Of a DNA stretch of 64,000 nucleotides, positions 1 to 10,809 are shown one piece after another. The stretch's first letter is position 1; each line of letters opens with the position of its first letter. Position numbers and translations under genes: made by a program. This stretch comes from Agarophyton chilense (taxonomy: Eukaryota > Rhodophyta > Florideophyceae > Gracilariales > Gracilariaceae). Below the pieces are notes generated by a model. It did no database searches and had not been told where the DNA came from. It worked only from the letters and a program-made list of their open reading frames with translations. The DNA is taken from contig JARGXX010000068.1 of assembly GCA_030374765.1 (NCBI GenBank), positions 4,464,001 through 4,528,000 on the forward strand. The letters are read 5' to 3'.

Positions 1-2
1 AT

Positions 3-671
3 GCCTTGCAATGGTCTTCTCGAGCTTGGCAGAGATTGATGCTAACGCATGACTGCGAGCACGACGTAGATCTCCTCCGTCTTCCGCTTCTGATGCCGGC
101 TGTCAAAAGTGCGCTTCCGGAACCTGGATCTCGTGCCGTTCGCTGGGAAAGTGAGCGGGCACTATACGACGCTATGGACATTAATCTGCAGTTTGCGCTG
201 ACTGTATCGTGTGATAATCGTAAGTCTCGACGGTTGCCCCCTCTGATGGCCGCCGTGCGTCTTGTAAGTGGCGACCCGCGTCAACTTTCAAAAGCACGCA
301 TTAACATGGATGCATGGTACGTGTCGCAGTGTGGATGTGATATTCGTGGCAAGACGGGCTCTATTTCAGGGTCAAAACTAGAGGTTTCCGACGATCTTGT
401 GTTGTCAAGTTTCAGCAGGTTCTGTGGTGTTGGCATGAAGGTCATGGATGGCCCTGTACTAAAGGACTGGCTTGACTTGCACACCAAGTCGTGTGCTTTG
501 AAAGTAATGGTACGCCTTAACGTAGAAAGAGAGCGCGACAGTGTGGTTCAAGAGGACGAGACAAAGGATCACTGGCTGCAAACGTGGCAGCTACAATGTC
601 CATGTGGAGAATGTCATGAGCAGGCGAAGCGAACTCATCCCAATGGACGCGATGTGATGGACTGCCGATAG
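3..671 (+). CDS. Hypothetical ORF, open at the window edge
   Basis: An open frame of about 220 codons runs in from the left edge and ends at TAG 669-671. No family is recognised. It has a Cys-rich tail (CPCGEC near the end) and a mid-region Cys pair (CGC). Codon usage is ordinary and no ATG can be assigned because the 5' end lies outside the window. Its neighbours are all transposon remnants, so it may be part of a larger mobile element. Function unknown. Confidence 0.25.
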   Translation, partial: ALQWSSRAWQRLMLTHDCEHDVDLLRLPLLMPAVKSALPEPGSRAVRWESERALYDAMDINLQFALTVSCDNRKSRRLPPLMAAVRLVSGDPRQLSKARINMDAWYVSQCGCDIRGKTGSISGSKLEVSDDLVLSSFSRFCGVGMKVMDGPVLKDWLDLHTKSCALKVMVRLNVERERDSVVQEDETKDHWLQTWQLQCPCGECHEQAKRTHPNGRDVMDCR

Positions 672-2138
672 AAAAAGCGGATACGGCGTTTGGAAGTGAT
701 CGGAACGCATGTGAATTGATATCAGTAGTGCTGCACCAGCAGCGGAAATACTCTCGACAATGGCGTTTGTTATTGATACAAGCTCAATATTGGCAACGTG
801 ACGACGAATTATCGGGCAAATGGCTTTAATCGCTCTCACGCCGTGTTACGAAGCCGTTATTTGTGACGTTGATATGCTCACATTTGTTGTTGTAAACTGA
901 CGGCTAGTGCAGTTTAAGGTATTTGTTGTCGCGTCACGCCGAAAACGGGAAACGTTGGTGCGTCATTCCTCCTGGAACACTTGCAATGCAAATCGGGGTT
1001 TTGTGAAGTGATTGTAGCTGTAGAGACCTTTTCGGTCAAGCATGCTAAATTCATGTTAGTTAGGCTTTGTACCAACGATTACAATCAATGTAATAATGTA
1101 AACAACTCCGATGAGTTTGAAATCATTCTTGTTGGATGCAGTTTGGCGGAGAACAAACGAGTTGGACTTCGAGTCGTGTAATTGCACATTGAGCACCCCA
1201 ATATTTTCGTATCGATTCGAAATTGGAATGTCGCCGGTGCCTGGACGATGCATTCTTCATTTTGGCTATGCATCAAGAAGAGTTGTTCGCCTGATTCATG
1301 TTTGTTCGGATGGAGAGAGAGCCAAGGACTCCGGCAGGAATAGTGCTCAAACTCTTTTTATTGGCTGTTTAGAAATGCGGTTCAAGAAGCTTCACTGAAC
1401 AACGCTGCCCAGGTCAGTTCAGAACGAAGCTGAAAGGTGAATTAATCGTGGAAGTCGCAAGCTTTCCGCAATTGAAAACGGAGTGGAATGCAGCCGCAAT
1501 GAAAGGTTTGACCCACTACCCTGTGACAGTCACGTTGCCTTTGGATAATTGTCACACATGGACGTAGTCCGAAAGGGGTAGGATTGCTAGCAATCTAGTT
1601 CGATTCTGGGATTTATCATTATCTCACATTTTGCCAACCGTATTTGACTGTATTTCACTCGAGACGCTCTTTTTGGCAACAATTGCCGTGAATTGGCATG
1701 AATGCTAAACATGCAAAAATATATCACAAGACAGTATTCCAAAACACTTACCAAGTGCCCTGAGAACGCTCGTGAAGTAGATTGCATGCAGTACACAGTT
1801 CAGATGCGAAGGAAGCTTTGGATAATATTACGGGCCGAGTGATGCAACATACTTTATTTGTGAGAACCGCAACGATAATCCCGACATGTCGGACATACTT
1901 AACTGTCAAGCGAAGAAGACGTGTGGGCTTCCAGCCCGAGCAGTTGGTACTGCTGATTTCGGGCGTGGACACTATTTTCTTGAGCTCAATTGTGCCCAAC
2001 GTTGGCTGGCTGCATTACAAATTCAAGTTGCGTAGCGTAGTGTCTATACGACCACCCGGCAGAAGGCCAAAATACACAACGTCTGGTATCTATGAACTAG
2101 AGATGTGGACCAATTAAAATTCTGGCCGAATTTCAGAC
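672..2138. other. No clear gene; probably decayed transposon or spacer
   Basis: Only short, unconvincing frames occur here, the longest at 1782-2117 (+) without recognisable motifs. The copia insertion site ACCGT ends this stretch, so it was continuous with 7103 onward before insertion. No RNA gene, promoter or ordered repeat is evident. Confidence 0.4.
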
Positions 2139-2143
2139 ACCGT

Positions 2144-2383
2144 AGAAGATGAGCTTCGGACATGTTGTTGAAGTTCATACGTGTGCAGTGGTGAGGACAG
2201 TCTCAACACAAACAACAGTCGGCACAAAGGGTCTGCCGGGAGCTCTGGAAAGGGCTCCGATGATGTTGTCGGGGCTTTATATAGAGATACTACGCGAAAA
2301 TTCGGATACATAAGGTGACGTACCACTTCACATAGTCTGTACGTCATCGCTGAAAGTTGTAGGTGTCATAATTCTGTGAAACA
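2144..2383 (-). repeat. 3' LTR of the copia element
   Basis: Aligns along its length with 6859-7097. In element orientation it starts TGTTTCACAG. Its end is degraded (CATCTTCT against CAACTTACA in the 5' copy). It contains a TATATAAAG box on the minus strand. The direct repeat ACCGT precedes it at 2139-2143. Confidence 0.85.
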
Positions 2384-2396
2384 CCCTCCTGTCGCG

Positions 2397-4064
2397 TTAG
2401 TATCTTCTAATTTTAACCTCCTTCTTCCAGTTTTTCCAGTCGTAGCTGACTCTTTTGAATATGTCAATTCTACAGTATCCATCCCGTAACATTCGATTTG
2501 TCTTTGCAGCGCGGGTTAGGCTGCGTTTTGTGTGAGTGTCTGCTATATTGAGTATACCAGAAATCCAGGTATCCTTGTTTAGTTTTCCGGGTTCAAAAGC
2601 ATCTCTGATGATCGTCACAGTCTTTACCAGCCGAAATTTCCGGCATTCGTCTAACGTGGTGATAGTGTTGAATAAAGCTTTATAGTCTACCAGAATACGA
2701 TGGGAAATGTTGATCTTCGGAAAAATGCTGGCTAGTGCTATCTTCATGTCGAGACATCGATTCTTTGCCTCGGAAAATTCCAGTATCTCGGCGCCAAATG
2801 ATGAATGGGTTACGCGTCTCTGCTTCGTGCTTGACCACTATAGAGGATTGAAGATGCGATCTTCGTCAACTACTATAAAGAATTGAACGCCGCAAATTAC
2901 ATCTGATTGCCCGTACGCCAGATCTTTGGAACCGTGTGATGCATCTGAAAGACTGGTTAACGTTATACCCGTAACCTCTTTTGGTCTCACATATTTGATC
3001 ATGGGTTTAATGCTTCGGATCTCTTGTAACATGGCGTTTGAATCCATGAGATGTTTTAGTGTCAGATTCTCTAGCTCTTGTTGAATTTTTGAAGTCACAA
3101 AAGATGCTGATGGGAGGACTCCTGATTCTAGATACATGAGGATACCCGCTATGGAACTGTATTGTCGAATTTCGTCATCGTTAGCTCTTTCATCAGGTTC
3201 TCGTCTTCTCGGTTTCGAGAGTTCAATAGGGATGAGGCATTCTATGTATGTAAGCCTTGACAGGAAAACGTTTCGATCAGTATCTTCTATGATATCACAT
3301 CCTGCGAAGTTTAGCACCGCTTCAATCCGTAATTTTCCGACGTCGAATTCTTTCGGTAGCGGGTTCATGAAGATACGGATCCCTTTGTCTGTTCCAGCAA
3401 CTAGAAGCTCATCAACAATCTTGGATATGATGAGAGTGATACGGTCGCCTTCGTCTTTCTTGGTACACAATTGGTTGACACCGACACCCTGTCTAGTGCT
3501 GCTGTCTCAATCATCCATGATTCGATACGTTTTGCCCGTTTCCATCCAGCTTCCAGGATTCCATACGGCAACTTTATGAGTTTCCATAGTACTCTTTTCT
3601 TCTTTCTGAACTCTACTGCAGGTCGGACATAGATATCCCGTTGTATCGGTCAGCTCTGGAGAAATGCGCCTGTGATTTAGTGGGTGCCAAATGCGAAATC
3701 AAGGGAGAGAGCGATGATAATCAAGAGGCGAATGATTTTCATGTCGGCATTGGAGCAGTCTTTTCTGGTTTCATCCCTCAGGTCATCCCTATTTTCGTTC
3801 TTAACGAGACGTGCTTTCAGCTTCCTGTGATGATCTTCGTCAACCTTTATTATACACTGTGTACGAGGAGATGATTTTTGCAGAACGAGGTGTTTGGTTC
3901 CTTATAACTTCTACGTATGACTTCGACCAATTGTCGGCGTGTTTCTTTTCGACTTCCTTCTATAATATTCATGCAGGAGCAAAATGTACTTCTCTCGCAG
4001 TTACTTTTCGCTACCCAATTACCTGTTGCATGTCCCTCAAGATCTGTTGTTCGTTTGACAGTAA
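2397..4064 (-). pseudogene. Copia pol, reverse transcriptase and RNase H part, broken
   Basis: The best preserved piece (2838-3470) holds the RT catalytic block in altered form (IVDELLVAGT where copia has YVDDLLxxG), then the typical YSSIAGILMY segment and the start of RNase H (LSDASHGS, with YGQS downstream). The RNase H end lies in another frame at 2397-2747 (VDYKALFNTI). The N-terminal part of RT, about 3471-4064, is too broken to read in one frame. The YVDD-to-IVDE change and the frameshifts make it inactive. Assignment to copia rests on domain order and on these motifs. Confidence 0.75.
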
Positions 4065-5727
4065 TTATCGTTCACTACCGAGGTCAAAGTGTGTAAATAA
4101 GTTATCGGTGTATTCTCCCATGTCCTTGTACACTCGCTCTCTGTCAACTTTGTTGTTACTCGTGAACGAACTGACCGTTTCCACGGCTTCTTCTTGATCT
4201 TGTGCGTTGCTCGGTCTGAGCGTTGGGTCTATGTAGTCTTCCATGACTGCTTCGCTTAGATCGCGTGCGACTTGAGGTTTAGGGCGGAGTCGGATGTCTT
4301 CGTAGGCTATCTTTGATACAGGTCCCTTATCTTTGCGTCGAACTTTCACAATATGAGGCAGTGTTTTAACGACTGTGGCACCACGCCATTCGTCCACTTC
4401 GTTTTGCTTGGAGCTCCTATAGAATAGAGGACTTCATCGCCCAGTTCTATAGATGACTCAGATATGGTTGAATGGTTGTGAGCCTTCAGCAATCTCTGGT
4501 GCGCTCGCGTGGCTGTCTGCTCTGTGTACGCCTTCATCAGTTCTTTGGTCACGAGCCTTTTAGGGGCGCCTAAGATTGAAGGAGCGTACCCTTTCGCGAG
4601 TTCGAAAGAGCTCATGTCCTTTGATGCAGTGAACCCATTTGACAGGAAGACTGCTCGGGAAAGTATCATCTTTTCGCTTTCACGAGTCTCATCCATTTGT
4701 AGTCTCTCTATAATGCGTTTGATTACGCCATGTTTTCTCTCTACGATTCAAGTCTTATTGTGTCGCCTTACGAGCCGTGCTTTGAAATCGATGTCCTCTC
4801 CGGATAGGAATCAACAAATCAATTTTGAGCCCATCTCGTAGTCGGTTGATACAGCCTTCGGAGCTCCGTTTCGATTGATCCATACCATTTCGAGTATAAC
4901 GACCGCAGTTTTTGATTCTCTGTCAGAGGTGATGCTCGCCTCAGAGTATCCAGTTCCTGCGCCGACCACGTGCGATACTGTGTACGTGGTACTTCTAATA
5001 CTACAGATCATGTAGTCCATCTGTATCTCCTCATTGAATGCTTGATTAACGTGAGTAATTGAGATCTTCTTCGATGGTAGATGTGGACCAGATTTCGTAC
5101 ATATAAGACAATTGGCGCTGATCTTTCTGACCTCTAACTCCAGCTCCTTGGATTTATATCCTGTACGCTCGCAAAGTCGGATTATTTCGTTGGGATGACC
5201 GTGTGTCAACCGATGTAGTCTCTTGGCTAGAGTTCTCGGTCTTCTTTGCTCTATAGCGAGCTTAATAAGCTCTAGTAGTAGTCCAAAAACTGTTGGTATG
5301 ATGGCCAGATGTGCCCGTAAGTCAATTGCAGATATAGACCTTAAGTAGGGCTTGAATAACCTTGCTCCTTTATCCAGAGACCCTCTGATGGTGATGGTTA
5401 GTGGTTGTACAAAGAAATTCGTCGTGCTGTACTGTTTGACATCCATTCCGATCGTTTGCGGTGAATTATCATCAAACAGATCGAATGTGAGTTCGATCGT
5501 CTTATTGTTTATGTCCTTAACGGAAAATGTCCAGGAGTATGGAACATTACTAGTGTTTAGACATTGATCTCCCCATCCGCGTCGATATTTCTTTCTTGCC
5601 TTTTCCGGTTCGAAATCTATATTGAGTACTTGACATAGTCGCATGGCGGAGATTAATCCTTCAGAGGATATGGGACTCCCTTCGTCGAGGATGGAATTTG
5701 GGTCGGCTGTGTTCAGGTCCGAATCCC
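4065..5727 (-). pseudogene. Copia pol, protease and integrase part, broken
   Basis: The frame opens just past the gag stop in the -1 frame and shows a protease-like ILDEGSP block (5680s) where copia proteases have D-S/T-G. The integrase follows: an HHCC zinc site (LHRLTHGHPNE then CLICT), a first catalytic Asp (QMDYM) and a second (STDYE). Two in-frame TGA codons interrupt it (after GSKLIC near 4810, and near 4755). A frameshift around 4390 separates the C-terminal part, whose W-R-G-A-T-V-V then IVKVRR block resembles an integrase C-terminal domain. Protein inactive. Confidence 0.75.
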
Positions 5728-6894
5728 TTACTGAAAAAACGCTTTCGATTGTCGATTATTCATAGGCTGTCCATTGGGTTTCGACTGCCCATTGCCTTTG
5801 AAACTATCGGTGTATCTGGTTCTTCCCTGTGTTTTATCCTGTTTATCTTTCAGAGAGTTCTTACCGTTGCCGTCGTTATTCTCGGTCTTCTTATCCTCAT
5901 TTTGGTTCCCGTTTCCATAATTTTCTTGTTTGTATTTATGCTTCCTGTTCCTCTTATTGGATTTGTTTGAATTTAGGTACGAGTGAGTAGACGATTCAGG
6001 TTTCTTCTCAGAGAAGAATGTGTCATTCACGTCACTCTTTTCAAGAGCGGCTTCTTCCGGCGCTCGTATAGCGTCCTGTAGTCCAATCCATGGACGATTA
6101 CCCTCATTTTCAAAGGGCTTCTCCAGCTGAAATATTGCTGCTTTCATGTTTGAATGACATTCAACGCACATTATCTTGTCGTCCTTGTTCATGTCTCCTG
6201 AGGACGCCTTTATCAGAAGGTCTACAACGTTCTCGATACGTTCCTTTAACGCTAGAATTATCACGGTAGCCCCAACCTTGTTCCTGGTTTTCGTAGAAAC
6301 GGCGAGTTTGCTGATTATATTGTTGAACGTCTGAGCTGATAAAGAACTATTCAGAAGTAGGATAATAGCAAAGTTCTGACTACCACTCGAGTCTTGTTCT
6401 GAGTTTATCAAGTTTAGGTACAATAGAGTAGGACCTGCAAAGCGGTTGGTGAATTCTTGGATGGACTCCTTGGATCGACAGTTGATCTCTTTGTAGAGTC
6501 GAACTATCCACCTTAGGAGATCTACGGTAGAGTCCTTCGCAACCAAGTCAAAGACTTTTTTAACCACGGACATCTGATCCACTACATCGTCATCAGACTG
6601 GGCTGCAAGTTGAAGCTCTCCGGTACGAACGGCTTTCTTCACTACTTCCTTCTTTGCGAATTCGCGAGAACGATAGAGTGTGAGTCCGATTGTTGCAGCT
6701 GCACCTTTCGCACATGAGTCCCCTCCATGCGCACAACCTCTCAAGGTCTGAGCCCATTCAAAGAACGCTTCATACCATAGAAGCTTGTCGGTGTTCGAAC
6801 GTAAGTTCGGTGGGATGAGTATATTGCCCGGGCTGAAATCGTCCCCTGGGCTCATAAATGTAAGTTGAGCTTCGGACATGTTCTTGAAGTTCAT
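5728..6894 (-). CDS. gag: Copia gag polyprotein
   Basis: This is an intact 388-codon frame. It starts at ATG 6894, which lies 36 nt inside the 5' LTR, so the first codons are LTR-encoded and the primer site is part of the coding sequence. The middle is helical and copia-gag-like (LLRWIVRLYKEI, then IQEFTNRF). The last 100 residues are very rich in Asn, Lys and Gln, as expected for a nucleic-acid-binding tail. A possible Cys-His cluster (CVECH) is present, but no canonical CCHC knuckle. Pol lies in the -1 frame, and a run of six T precedes the gag stop as a candidate slip site (inference). Confidence 0.7.
   Translation of the reverse strand: MNFKNMSEAQLTFMSPGDDFSPGNILIPPNLRSNTDKLLWYEAFFEWAQTLRGCAHGGDSCAKGAAATIGLTLYRSREFAKKEVVKKAVRTGELQLAAQSDDDVVDQMSVVKKVFDLVAKDSTVDLLRWIVRLYKEINCRSKESIQEFTNRFAGPTLLYLNLINSEQDSSGSQNFAIILLLNSSLSAQTFNNIISKLAVSTKTRNKVGATVIILALKERIENVVDLLIKASSGDMNKDDKIMCVECHSNMKAAIFQLEKPFENEGNRPWIGLQDAIRAPEEAALEKSDVNDTFFSEKKPESSTHSYLNSNKSNKRNRKHKYKQENYGNGNQNEDKKTENNDGNGKNSLKDKQDKTQGRTRYTDSFKGNGQSKPNGQPMNNRQSKAFFQ
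6847..6858 (-). other. Primer binding site matching initiator tRNA anticodon arm
   Basis: Directly after the 5' LTR the element reads TTTATGAGCCCA. TTATGAGCCC is the complement of the conserved anticodon arm of eukaryotic initiator tRNA-Met (GGGCUCAUAA). Drosophila copia is known to prime from an internal tRNA-iMet fragment in this way. This supports both the copia assignment and the exact LTR boundary. Confidence 0.7.
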
Positions 6895-7097
6895 ACGTGT
6901 GCAGTGGTGGGGACAATCTCAACACAAACAATAGTCGGCACAAAGGGTCTTCCGGGAGCTCTGAGAAGAGCTCCGAGGACATTGTGGGGGCTTTATATAA
7001 GGATACTACACATCCATTCGGATACTTAAGGTGAAGTACTACTTCACATATTCCGGACGTCATCGCCGAAAGGTGAAGGTGTCACAACTCTCTGACA
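6859..7097 (-). repeat. 5' LTR of the copia element, with TATA box
   Basis: It begins TGTCAGAG and ends CTTACA in element orientation (TG...CA). TATATAAAGC on the minus strand near 6994-7003 is the likely promoter, about 100 nt upstream of the gag ATG at 6894. The flanking duplication ACCGT lies at 7098-7102. The last 36 nt also encode the start of gag. Confidence 0.85.
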
Positions 7098-7501
7098 ACC
7101 GTACAATGCGCCGTGGACCCCCAACTCGGAGTGCGCTCTCTGAGCTCGCATGGCGCACATTGCCCATAGCGTATCAGGCCATTCACACATCATCCATATC
7201 GTTCTCTCTCTTTCCTCGTCCAATGCGCTAGCCAGCCGCAACTCGAGCCTCTTTTCCCCAAATCACCTCGCGCCAAGTCCTCAGGATGTCGATGACGTCC
7301 ATATTCCGGCGTCGATTTTTCAGATTCATTTCAAAACTTTGGCGCTACTTTTTGCGAATAATAAACTGATGCTCTTCAACATTTTATTCTCAGCTCCAAT
7401 CTCACAATCCGAATCATATCGATAGTTTCGAATCCTTCATTCCCTTGTACCCCTCTCATATGGATTCTGTGCATCTTCTTATGTCTGTATCTTGCTACCA
7501 A

Positions 7502-8686
7502 ATGCAGAAAGGCGAAGGTGAGATTTCGAAAAAGAGATTTTTCCGACATGTTAGTTGTTCTAACGCTCACATTTTTTGCGATGCAGAAAACGTTTTTGAA
7601 CAGCTCTGCCGGAAGGCTGAAGACAAAGCTGTGTCCATGACGTGCCCTGACTTCTACAAAAACCTTCAAATTCACGGTGGACTACAGATAGAAACGTCCG
7701 GACTGCGATTTTTAGTATTTCATCGACACGTATATGACATTGTAGATGCGGAAGAACGTGAAGTCAACTCTATATGCTTTGTCCATAGTTCTAAGAAAAT
7801 GGATTATCTGTGCAGTGATCTGATAACTTCGGCTCTGATGGACATGAAGCCGAAGCCAGGGGTTTGTATTTGTCTGTGTGACACTGGAACATCTCCAACT
7901 GGCTATGGGAACTGAATAGGGCCTGAACACATGGATTCGGATGGAATCGTAAAAAAAATGCTGAAGCCGCTTTCTGAATCACTTTCAAGGAATGCTACGG
8001 GCTGTGACTGTTCAATCCATACCTTTTTCGTCTTTTTGAACCTCTCAAATCAGCATTGGAGGATTCTTGTAGGACAGGCATCGCATGGAAATAGCTCGAA
8101 CAGAAGGAAGAAGCCCATAATTTGCTTTGGCAATAGTCTACGCTGGAAATGTCCGCAGATAGTACTGATTCCTTTCAAGCGAGCGTTTGATAATACTATT
8201 CTGAATGGAAAGCGTTATTCAGTTCTCTCAAAGAATAATTATATGCTTGACATGCAGAAATACTGTCTGCATAAGGATGGACACAGCTGCGGGGGTTCTG
8301 TCATATCTGCGGCGGCTGAGTTTGCTGCAGGTCGAGGATGTGCCCGTGGTCGTAGTTTTGCGAAGGATTTTAGTGCTACGTTATCGGAAAAGTACAGGTG
8401 GATAACAATCAGGAGTCGTATAGTTCATTTTCTTATGGACTACGAATTCTACGAAGGGAAGCAAGTACGAGAAAGTAAGCTTCAACAGTATCTCTCGCAT
8501 CATCGCCCTCACATTTATCACACTGGCGAGCAGGGAAAGTGCCGCTTGAAGAAGATGCATAGTCCTGTCATGGAACGGGGTGATTTGTTGATGATAAAAA
8601 GAAAGCGACTGGATATCCCTCGCAAGCAGCACCATCCAAAGATGGCGACAACCCTGCACCTAGTATTCTTGGAAACGATGAAGTAG
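7502..8686 (+). pseudogene. Transposon-borne Ulp1-like (C48) cysteine protease, one stop
   Basis: ATG 7502 opens a frame that continues through one TGA (7913-7915) to TAG 8684-8686. A possible 69-nt in-frame intron (7518-7586, GTGAGA to TTTTTTGCGATGCAG) lies near the start, and the frame is open with or without it. The second half shows the C48 pattern: NQHWRILV (His), CFGNSL (Asn where Asp is usual) and HKDGHSCG (Cys nucleophile; His where Gln is usual). A frameshift near 8630 leads into a second frame that ends at 8973. Ulp1 homologues in transposons are probably SUMO-type peptidases of uncertain role. Inactive as it stands. Confidence 0.55.
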
Positions 8687-8973
8687 TCAACATAGCGAAA
8701 TGGGGGTGGGAGGGAAAGCCGTGCGACATGGATAGTGCCGGATTCAAACCAGATGATGAGCAGCTGAGGGATTTAATAGTGAGAATGATAGAGAGAATTG
8801 AAAGAAAAAGGTCTCTACAATGTCAAAGAGACGTTAAAGAACTGCTTCGAAGCAAGGTTAAGGTATTGAATTCATGCCTTTTTCCTCCGCCGCCGAGAAG
8901 TTCTACTCTCACAATAAAGTTTCTCGATAGTACTGAGGTTGCGCTTTCAGTCCTGGATCACGTCATTGACTAG
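8687..8973 (+). pseudogene. C-terminal remnant of the Ulp1-like ORF
   Basis: A shifted frame that starts upstream of the TAG at 8684 continues the previous protein (APSILGNDEVVNIAKWGW, then a charged helix, RDLIVRMIERIERKRS) to a TAG at 8971-8973. No motif identifies its role. It is attached because its frame overlaps the protease ORF and no other start is convincing. Confidence 0.35.
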
Positions 8974-9096
8974 GTGATAGAAAGAGTATCTGCTCGAAAA
9001 GTACACCCTCTCGACGAAAACCGTAACCGAGATCACGAGAAGTCTCCTTCCATGGGATTACGAGTAGGAGAGAAGGCTCTTTTCGTGTGATTACGA

Positions 9097-10683
9097 GTGA
9101 AAGGGAAGGCTACAAGTGATTCTGGGATAAGGTTCTCATGCAAGGTACACGATCTGATTGCTTTCATATCCTCGACAGCATCTACTCATGGGTTCCTCTA
9201 TGTCATGCACCACTCTCGTATTGTGAGAAGAAAGATGAAGCAGAACGATCGTATATTTACTGGGAGACTTCGGTGTGAGAAGGGCAAAGCCCCGAATCGG
9301 TGTCCTTCAAGTATTATTTTCAGCTTCAGAAGAGAAAATCTGAAATGGCATATTCATCCTGACCTTCGACACAACCACACACCATTTTAATTAACTGCTG
9401 ATGTCATCAAGGAGCGATATGAAGCTGTTCAGAGCTCAATGACGGCTCACTATCTGAATTGGAAGGAGAAGGATTGTAGCGGAGGCAGACGGAGAGAAAT
9501 AGATTGGGAGTCGTTAGAACCGAAGCGGTTTACTAACAAACAAGATGGTTATGCGTCCGATGTTCTGGGTTACAAGGTAATGGGAGATGTGCTCAGAAGA
9601 AGGGCTTCAATTGCTTTGCAACGGAAAGTCAATTTTCTCACGACTTCAACGCCAAATAGAACGACTAACAACCCTTCCCGTCGTCGCGCTGACCTGTTTC
9701 AAACTCTCGAAGAGATCCCGAAGAATACCAGTTCTTGCCTGCGTGTAGGAGACGTGAATGGGATATAGAACAGGGCGAAAACCGTAGAAGACGTCGTGGA
9801 CTTGAGGTCGTCGACTAATGACGTAGGAGACGTCAGTAATAAAGACTTACGAGGCGTGATTGGTAATGAAGTAGGAGACGTGAGTGTTATAGGATCCCCA
9901 GTGTCAGAAACTGAAGCCCATGGGATACCGAGTCCCAAAAGGAAACCTAAGAAGCACTGCGTAGACCGGTTTTCCTACTCTTCTATCTCAAATCCTCACT
10001 GTGGTACAAGGACAACACCGAACAAAATGCCGGCATCAAAGTCAAATGGGAAAATGAAGATCAGGAGTAGCATGGTAACGATAGAGGATGATATTGGACT
10101 ACAGCTTGATGATAGAACTTATGATCTGATCGATCGTTTTCTGTTCTTAGATGAAAAAGAAGAGATTCTTCCAGATGTTTTTCACACACAAGAACCCCTC
10201 AATGACGAAGATGACACTGAATTCCATGATGAAGTTGAAGTCCACATTAGAGATGGAGAAGCAGAGAAGCGCATTTCGCCCAGTGGTAAGAGTGGTGAGG
10301 TCGAAGATGACAAAGAGCACATTGAAGAATGCTTTCAGGCGGCGGTCATTGATTATTTTCAAAGTTTATCCTTCGATGCGCCCGGTCATGATGTCATGAA
10401 AGAAGTGCAGCACATTGCGGATGGTATGAGATACTATCTGTATACAAGGACATCGATCTACGTAGGTGACAGAAAGCGCAGCGAAGCAAATGGAGTCGCT
10501 GGGGACCTTTGTGTACTACACAAGGGTATCCTTAAGTGCAAGAAACACAATTCGAAGCAACCTGAGAGAGGTAATTTTTCTCTCACTATCAAGACAGTCG
10601 GTTCAGACGAAGAAGGAGCAGGGAGATCCTACGCCGAGGACTTAACGGGGGCTATACATGATCACACTCCTGCCAAAAGCTGA
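9097..10683 (+). pseudogene. Transposon ORF with FAR1-like zinc domain, two stops
   Basis: One reading frame runs through TAA 9388-9390 and TAG 9766-9768 to TGA 10681-10683. Its N-terminal part has the FAR1/WRKY-GCM1 layout found at the start of many Mutator-like transposases: CEKGKAPNRC, then LKWHIHPDLRHNH. The central part has imperfect VGDV repeats. The C-terminal part is acidic (DEKEEILPD, EDDTEFHDEVEV). The catalytic DDE region is not recognisable. No ATG is obvious at the start. Confidence 0.45.
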
Positions 10684-10809
10684 AGGATGTATCGCATGGC
10701 CTCCATGATGCGCGCCGAAGCCCTTCACATAACTAAAACTCTGAGAATCTCCTTCTAAAACACGTTACGATACTCGGAGGACAAGAATAAGAAAGTAATC
10801 AATCCTGTA

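Larger units (their letters stand above)
2144..7097 (-). mobile_element. Ty1/copia-type LTR retrotransposon, complete ends, inactivated
   Basis: Two LTRs of about 240 bp (2144-2383 and 6859-7097) flank a minus-strand internal region in the order gag, protease, integrase, RT, RNase H, the diagnostic copia order. A 5-bp duplication ACCGT flanks both ends (2139-2143 and 7098-7102), so the insertion is intact. A purine tract (ACAGGAGGG, read on the minus strand) abuts the 3' LTR. The pol region carries at least two in-frame TGA codons and several frameshifts, so it cannot encode a full polyprotein. LTR divergence (numerous substitutions over 240 bp) indicates an old insertion. Confidence 0.88.

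Noticed and set aside
1782-2117. 111-codon frame as a gene
   Set aside because: Starts at an alternative codon region, no motif, and lies in degenerate transposon spacer; not distinguishable from chance.
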